The notes under the pieces were generated by a model. That model saw nothing but the letters and a program-made list of their open reading frames with translations. It was not told the origin of the DNA and made no database searches. From the NCBI RefSeq assembly GCF_019634845.1, contig NZ_JAHCAQ010000022.1:1-38793 (forward strand): a stretch of DNA of 38,793 nucleotides, given 5' to 3'. This DNA is from Dokdonella sp. GTDB lineage: Bacteria > Pseudomonadota > Gammaproteobacteria > Xanthomonadales > Rhodanobacteraceae. Below are positions 34,498 to 38,793 of the stretch, piece after piece (positions within the stretch are counted from its first letter, which is position 1; every line of letters starts with the position of its first letter). Both the position numbers and the translations under genes were made by a program.

Positions 34498-35475
34498 ATG
34501 ATCTACTCGAACATCCTCGATGCCATCGGCCGCACGCCGATCGTCAAACTGCACCGCATCGCCCCCCGGCATGTCGACCTGTACGTCAAGGTCGAGGCAT
34601 TCAATCCGGGTGGCTCGGTCAAGGATCGCCTCGCGCTCGGCATCGTGCTCGATGCCGAAGCGCGTGGCCTGCTCAAGCCCGGCGACACCATCGTGGAGGC
34701 GACCTCGGGCAACACCGGCGTGGCGCTGGCAATGGTTGCCGCGGCGCGCGGCTACAAGTTCGTCGCGGTGATGACCGAAACCTTCTCGCTCGAACGACGC
34801 AAGCTCATCCGCGCCTATGGCGGCAAGGTCATCCTCACCGCCGCGGCCGAGCGCGGCGTCGGCATGGTGCGCAAAGCCGAGGAACTGGCCCGCCGGCACG
34901 GCTGGTTCCTCGCCAGCCAGTTCGAGAACGAGGCCAACCCGGCCTACCATCGCAGCACCACCGGCGCCGAGATCATCGCCGACTTCGCCGGCAAGCGCCT
35001 GGACTACTTCGTCAGCGGCTGGGGCACCGGCGGCACGCTCACGGGCGTCGGCGAAGTGCTGCGGCTGGCGCGACCCGAAGTCAGGATCGTGGCGGCCGAG
35101 CCGGCCGCGGCGCCACTGCTCTCGGGCCAGGCGTGGAGTCCGCACAAGATCCAGGGCTGGACCCCCGACTTCCTGCCCGGCGTGCTGTCGCGCACGGTGG
35201 CCCACCAGGTCGAAACCATCGACGACGTGCTCGCACGCGATACGGCGCGGCGCCTGGCCGCCGAGGAAGGCGTGTTCGTGGGACTGTCCTCGGGCGCGAC
35301 CGCAGCGGCCGCGCTGCGCGTGGCGCAGCATGCGCCCGAAGGCTCGGTGCTGCTGGCAATGCTGCCCGACACCGGCGAGCGCTATCTGTCGACCTTCCTG
35401 TTCGAAGGCTTCAACGAAGGCTCCGACGACGAATGGCTGGCTGCGCTCGAGGCGCCCAGGCAGGACGCGGCCTGA
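34498..35475 (+). CDS. cysK: Cysteine synthase (O-acetylserine sulfhydrylase)
   Basis: A 325-residue PLP enzyme that makes cysteine from O-acetylserine and sulfide, the product of CysJI. The PLP lysine is in NPGGSVKDRLA (about residue 42), the substrate loop is TSGNTGVALAM, the phosphate loop GWGTGGTLTGVGE, and the C-terminal half has GLSSGAT and GERYLSTFLFEG as in CysK. CysM is less likely given that last motif. GGAGAC precedes the ATG. It follows cysG by 20 bp, so both are probably one transcript. Confidence 0.96.
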   Translation: MIYSNILDAIGRTPIVKLHRIAPRHVDLYVKVEAFNPGGSVKDRLALGIVLDAEARGLLKPGDTIVEATSGNTGVALAMVAAARGYKFVAVMTETFSLERRKLIRAYGGKVILTAAAERGVGMVRKAEELARRHGWFLASQFENEANPAYHRSTTGAEIIADFAGKRLDYFVSGWGTGGTLTGVGEVLRLARPEVRIVAAEPAAAPLLSGQAWSPHKIQGWTPDFLPGVLSRTVAHQVETIDDVLARDTARRLAAEEGVFVGLSSGATAAAALRVAQHAPEGSVLLAMLPDTGERYLSTFLFEGFNEGSDDEWLAALEAPRQDAA

Positions 35476-35520
35476 GACGCCGCGCCGAACTGCGCGCCAG
35501 CGCCATGGCGCCGCAACAAC

Positions 35521-35582
35521 AACGGGCGCCAGCGGCGCCCGTTGCAGACCACTCCGCAGCGCCGCGCCGACATGGCGCGGCG
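35521..35582. terminator. Two stem-loops between convergent cysK and fba
   Basis: AACGGGCGCC/GGCGCCCGTT (35521-35543, loop AGC) and CGCCGCGCC/GGCGCGGCG (35560-35582, loop GACAT) are perfect 10- and 9-bp stems. On the minus strand the first is followed by GTTGTTGTTG, a moderately U-rich tail, so it may end the aldolase transcript. There is no clear T-run on the plus strand. Confidence 0.5.
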
Positions 35583-35589
35583 CGGACGC

Positions 35590-36600
35590 TCAGGCCGACT
35601 TCTTCCACTGCCCCAGCGCGGCCAGGCCGTTGTCGCGCGCACGCGCGAACACGGTCTTCTGCGCGTCGGCGAAATTGGCCTGCATGTCCTTGGCCCACAG
35701 CTTGAGCGCGGCGCTCTGCATCGCGCGGCCGTAGGAGAACGACAGCGGCCACGGATGCGGGCCCATCTGGTTCATCGCATTGAGGTGCGCGGTGGCCTGC
35801 TCGTCGCTCTGGCCACCCGACAGGAACACGATGCCGGGCAGATTGGCCGGCACCGATGCTTTGAGGCAGCGGATCGTCGCCTCGGCCACTTCCTCGACGT
35901 CGGCCTGATCGGGGCAATCCTTGCCCGACACCACCATGCTCGCCTTGAGGATCGTGCCTTCGAGCAGCACGTTGTGCTCGTACAGCGCACCGAACAGCGA
36001 GCGCAGCGTGGCTTCGGTGACTTCGTAGCAGACGTCGATGTCATGGTCGCCGTCCATCAGCACTTCGGGCTCGACCATCGGCACGATGCCCGCTTCCTGG
36101 CACAGCGCGGCGTAGCGCGCGAGGGCGTGCGAATTGGCCTCGATGCAGGTGCCGCTGGGCGTGTCTTCGCCGATCGTGATGACCGCACGCCACTTGGCGA
36201 ACTTGGCGCCGAGCTTGGCGTACTCGGCCAGGCGCTCGCGCAGGCCGTCGAGCCCTTCGGTGACGAGCTCACCGGGGAAGCCGGCCAGCGCCTTGGCGCC
36301 GAGGTCGACCTTGATCCCGGGCAGGATGCCGGCCTCGCTCATGAGGCGGGTGAACGGCACGCCGGCCTTGGTCGCCTGGCGGATCGTCTCGTCGTAGAGG
36401 ATCGCGCCCGAAATGTGCTCGGACAGCCTCGGCGCCGTGAGCAGCATCTCGCGGTAGGCGCGGCGGTTTTCCTCGGTGTTGGGCACGTTGACCGAATCGA
36501 ACCGCTTCTTGATCGTGCCGGTGGATTCGTCGATCGCGATGATGCCCTTGCCGGGAGCGACCATGGCCTGGGCAATGCTTTCGAGCTCTTCGATACTCAT
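35590..36600 (-). CDS. Fructose-bisphosphate aldolase, class I
   Basis: A 336-residue Schiff-base aldolase of glycolysis/gluconeogenesis, splitting fructose 1,6-bisphosphate to two triose phosphates. PGKGIIAIDESTGTIKKRF near the N-terminus, KFAKWRAV, MVEPEVLMDGDHD, EGTILKASMV with the likely Schiff-base lysine K219, and FLSGGQSDEQAT are all class I signatures of the eukaryotic-like type. CGGAG lies 6 nt before the ATG at 36600; the adjacent ATG at 36603 is too close to it. It converges on cysK. Upstream (36601-36827) no other gene is seen. Confidence 0.96.
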   Translation of the reverse strand: MSIEELESIAQAMVAPGKGIIAIDESTGTIKKRFDSVNVPNTEENRRAYREMLLTAPRLSEHISGAILYDETIRQATKAGVPFTRLMSEAGILPGIKVDLGAKALAGFPGELVTEGLDGLRERLAEYAKLGAKFAKWRAVITIGEDTPSGTCIEANSHALARYAALCQEAGIVPMVEPEVLMDGDHDIDVCYEVTEATLRSLFGALYEHNVLLEGTILKASMVVSGKDCPDQADVEEVAEATIRCLKASVPANLPGIVFLSGGQSDEQATAHLNAMNQMGPHPWPLSFSYGRAMQSAALKLWAKDMQANFADAQKTVFARARDNGLAALGQWKKSA

Positions 36601-36827
36601 CATGGACTCCGTACAAGGAAATTCGCGCCCACCGGCGCCGGGAAGAACCGCCAATTGTAGCCCAGCACACCACCCGGGTTCAGCTTCCGGGGCACGCCTG
36701 CCGGCTGGCGCCGAACCCGGCTCGATACGCGCGAGCAGCGCGCCGCGTTCGCCCGTCGCGTCGGCGAATCAGTCACTTGTGGCCACTACCTGACCCCGCC
36801 CGCGGTGGCGCGGCCGATCCGACCGAG

Positions 36828-38793
36828 TCAGCGCGCGGTGCTGCGGCGCTTCGCCACGCCACCGTGCGCGGGCGGCAGGCGCAGCGCCTCGACATCCAGC
36901 CCCTGCAACGTGCCCTGGTCGTCGGCGACCCACAGCCGGTGGCGCGCCGCGTCGTAGTCGGCGGCGGTGAGTGCGCCCAGTGCGCTGTCGAACCCGACCG
37001 CGCCGAACCAGCGTGGCTCGCCATTGGCATCGCGCGAGAACACGTAGCGCACGATCGCGCCGCTGCCGGCCGCAAATGCGGCGCCACCGCTGCCATCACC
37101 GGTCAAGCCGTAGAACTGCAGGCCGAACGCGGGAATCTCGTACAGCGCGCGCGCGCGCCAGTCCCATGCGTACATGCGCGTGGGCGCGGTGCCCTGCACG
37201 AGCGTGAGCTCGACGCGCGGCAGGTCGACCACGTGGTAGCCGCCCCAGCTCTCGATCGGCAGCTGCTGCAGCTTCCAGCCCGCCGCCTCGCGCTCGGCCA
37301 GCAGCACGAGGTGGTTCCAGGTCCCCACCAGCGCGCGATTCGCGCCCGCATCGACGACGAAGGCATGCAGGCTCAGTCCGGCAGCGCCGCCGAGCCTGCG
37401 CAGGTCGACCGTCTCCTCCTCCTCGAGCGTCGGCCAGCGCCAGCGCTTGAGCGTGCCATCGGATGAACTCGACCACAGCGAATCGCCCTGCAACTGCAAC
37501 TGGTTGACGAGGTAGTCATGGCCGTGTGTGCGCCACTGCACCGTCATCGCCGGCAGGTTCCAGATCGCCACCGTGCGGTCGTCCGAGGCACTGGCCAGGT
37601 GCGCGCCGTCACCAGCCAGCGCGGTCACGCCATCGGCGTGCAGGCGATGCTCGTCGAGTGCGCCTTCACGCAGCCGATGCACGAGGCCGTCGCGCGTGCC
37701 CGCGTACACGTCGCCGCTGGCGGCATCCGCATGCAGGGCCCACACCTCCTGCCCACCCAGCGCGTGGCGCGCCGCGATCGGGAGGTTGCCGTAGGCGAAG
37801 CGCGTGAGGCGATGGGCAGCCGTGTCGAGCAGCAGCACGCCGTCGCCATCGGCATTCAGCGCGCCCGGTTCCGGCGCCACCTCGGCATGGCGCTCGGCCA
37901 GCCATTCGTTGTCACGCCACAGCGCCAGCCCGCTCTCGCCGGCGGCCAGCAACGTCGGATAGTCGGGCAGCCACGCCAGCGACTGCGCGCCGCGCGCGAG
38001 CGACAGCGTGCGCGGCGGTGCCGCATCGTCGAGCGCAAAGACGCGGATCTCGGGGCCGAAGCCCGCCACCGCGACGCGCGGCGGGGCGTCGAGCAGGCGC
38101 AGTTCGCGCACCTGCGCCGCGTCGAGTGGCTGCTCGCTCGCCAGCGTCGCGTCGGCACTGCGATAGACGCGCAGGTGCCGCGCGCCCGGCGCGGCGAGCA
38201 CGATCCAGTCGCGCCCGAGCACGACGGTGCCGGCGCCGCCTCCGCCCGCCAGCCTGCCGAGCGGCTTGAGCTGGGCCGAGTCGACGCGATAGGCCATCCG
38301 GTCATCGCCCTGCGTGACGAGCAGCGTGCGCGCATCGGGCGCGATCTGGAGCGGCGCATTGCGCGGAAAATCGCGCGGCAGGCGCGCGAGCACCTTGCTG
38401 TCGCCCTTGAGCGGATCGAGCGCGAGCAGTTCATCGCCGTCGAGCAGCGCGAGGCGACCTTCCTCAAGCGTGCCGAGCAGGCGCCGGCCCGGCGGCAGGC
38501 TCACGCGGCTCGGCGGCGTCTTGCCCGCCAGCGACTGCAGGTACCAGCCATTGGGTGCGCCCAGCACCACGGTGTCGCCGGTACGGGTGAGGATCGCACG
38601 CGCATCGACCGGCACGTCGAGCGCGGCGCCGCTCGGCTGCAGCCAGCGCGCATCGGCGACGGCCGCCGCAGGTGCGGTCGCCGCGGCCTGCGGCGCCGCT
38701 CCGCGTCCACGCAGTTGCCACCAGACGCCACCGAGGATGAGCACGGCGAGCACGGTCAACACGCTGCCGCGCGGCAGGCCCGGCGCCAGCGCG
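36828..38793 (-). CDS. Membrane-anchored WD40/beta-propeller-like protein (5' end outside window)
   Basis: At least 655 residues are visible and the frame remains open to the last base, so the start lies beyond the window; the GTG at 38762 is probably internal. One membrane helix (VLTVLAVLILGGVWWQL) is followed by an Ala-rich linker and a large beta-rich domain. Clear WD40-type units occur in the middle (VTALAGDGAHLASASDDRTVAIWNL and LWSSSSDGTLKRWRW); the rest is repetitive beta-blade sequence. It is presumably anchored with the propeller on the periplasmic side or in the cytoplasm; orientation cannot be decided. No catalytic motif is seen. It may be part of a larger operon upstream. Confidence 0.8.
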   Translation of the reverse strand, partial: ALAPGLPRGSVLTVLAVLILGGVWWQLRGRGAAPQAAATAPAAAVADARWLQPSGAALDVPVDARAILTRTGDTVVLGAPNGWYLQSLAGKTPPSRVSLPPGRRLLGTLEEGRLALLDGDELLALDPLKGDSKVLARLPRDFPRNAPLQIAPDARTLLVTQGDDRMAYRVDSAQLKPLGRLAGGGGAGTVVLGRDWIVLAAPGARHLRVYRSADATLASEQPLDAAQVRELRLLDAPPRVAVAGFGPEIRVFALDDAAPPRTLSLARGAQSLAWLPDYPTLLAAGESGLALWRDNEWLAERHAEVAPEPGALNADGDGVLLLDTAAHRLTRFAYGNLPIAARHALGGQEVWALHADAASGDVYAGTRDGLVHRLREGALDEHRLHADGVTALAGDGAHLASASDDRTVAIWNLPAMTVQWRTHGHDYLVNQLQLQGDSLWSSSSDGTLKRWRWPTLEEEETVDLRRLGGAAGLSLHAFVVDAGANRALVGTWNHLVLLAEREAAGWKLQQLPIESWGGYHVVDLPRVELTLVQGTAPTRMYAWDWRARALYEIPAFGLQFYGLTGDGSGGAAFAAGSGAIVRYVFSRDANGEPRWFGAVGFDSALGALTAADYDAARHRLWVADDQGTLQGLDVEALRLPPAHGGVAKRRSTAR

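Overview
The window looks like a chromosomal segment of a high-GC gammaproteobacterium, most likely Lysobacterales/Xanthomonadales (Rhodanobacteraceae or Lysobacteraceae-like). This is inferred from the strong G/C third-position bias, gammaproteobacterial-type CysB/CysG/CysJIH proteins, and large GC-rich intergenic repeats. No rRNA or other definitive marker is present, so the taxonomy is an inference.

Layout. (1) 1-2534 is the right end of an integrated element. It holds the 3' end of a LysR regulator gene, a P4-type tyrosine integrase with an unusual C-terminal extension, GGACTT repeats that could be arm-type sites, and a tRNA-Gly(CCC) gene that is the likely attachment site. The element would extend left, out of the window. 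(2) 2793-9978 is ordinary chromosome: a secreted FecR-domain protein with a repetitive tail, a strong terminator, trmB, an SLC13-type permease with RCK_C domains, a Rieske protein, a small membrane protein and a YedA-like exporter. (3) 9908-14481 (minus) is a four-gene MacAB/DevBCA-like export system: adaptor, ATPase and two FtsX-type permeases. (4) 14768-17491 (minus) is a compositionally distinct, lower-GC three-gene operon: a radical SAM enzyme, a Tat-signal protein with a long hydrophobic Cys-containing segment, translationally coupled to it, and a membrane PH-domain protein. About 0.7 kb of non-coding DNA carrying a perfect 12-bp inverted repeat lies upstream. I recognise no described system here; it is the best candidate for something new (possibly peptide or protein maturation). 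(5) 18219-20954 (plus) encodes a fumarylacetoacetate-hydrolase family enzyme, MscL and an exported M28 peptidase. (6) 20955-22277 has no gene. It holds an array of roughly 346-bp direct repeats rich in stem-loops, enclosed by a 94-bp inverted repeat, between convergent genes. (7) 22278-23682 (minus) is a GNAT acetyltransferase coupled to a SpoU/TrmH-family RNA methyltransferase. (8) 23719-27079 (minus) is a marR-emrA-small ORF-emrB drug-efflux operon with a readable promoter. (9) 27377-35475 is an assimilatory sulfate reduction cluster: cysJ-cysI-cysH (plus), cysB (minus), then cysG-cysK (plus). It covers PAPS to sulfite to sulfide to cysteine, plus siroheme for CysI. Tandem 8-bp motifs resembling the MetJ met box lie just before cysJ and in the cysB-cysG gap. 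(10) 35590-38793 (minus) has a class I fructose-bisphosphate aldolase and a membrane-anchored WD40-like protein cut by the window end.

Most genes are housekeeping or accessory metabolism with clear family signatures. The parts not explained by known families are the radical SAM/Tat operon, the repeat array, the integrase C-terminal domain and the met-box-like sites.
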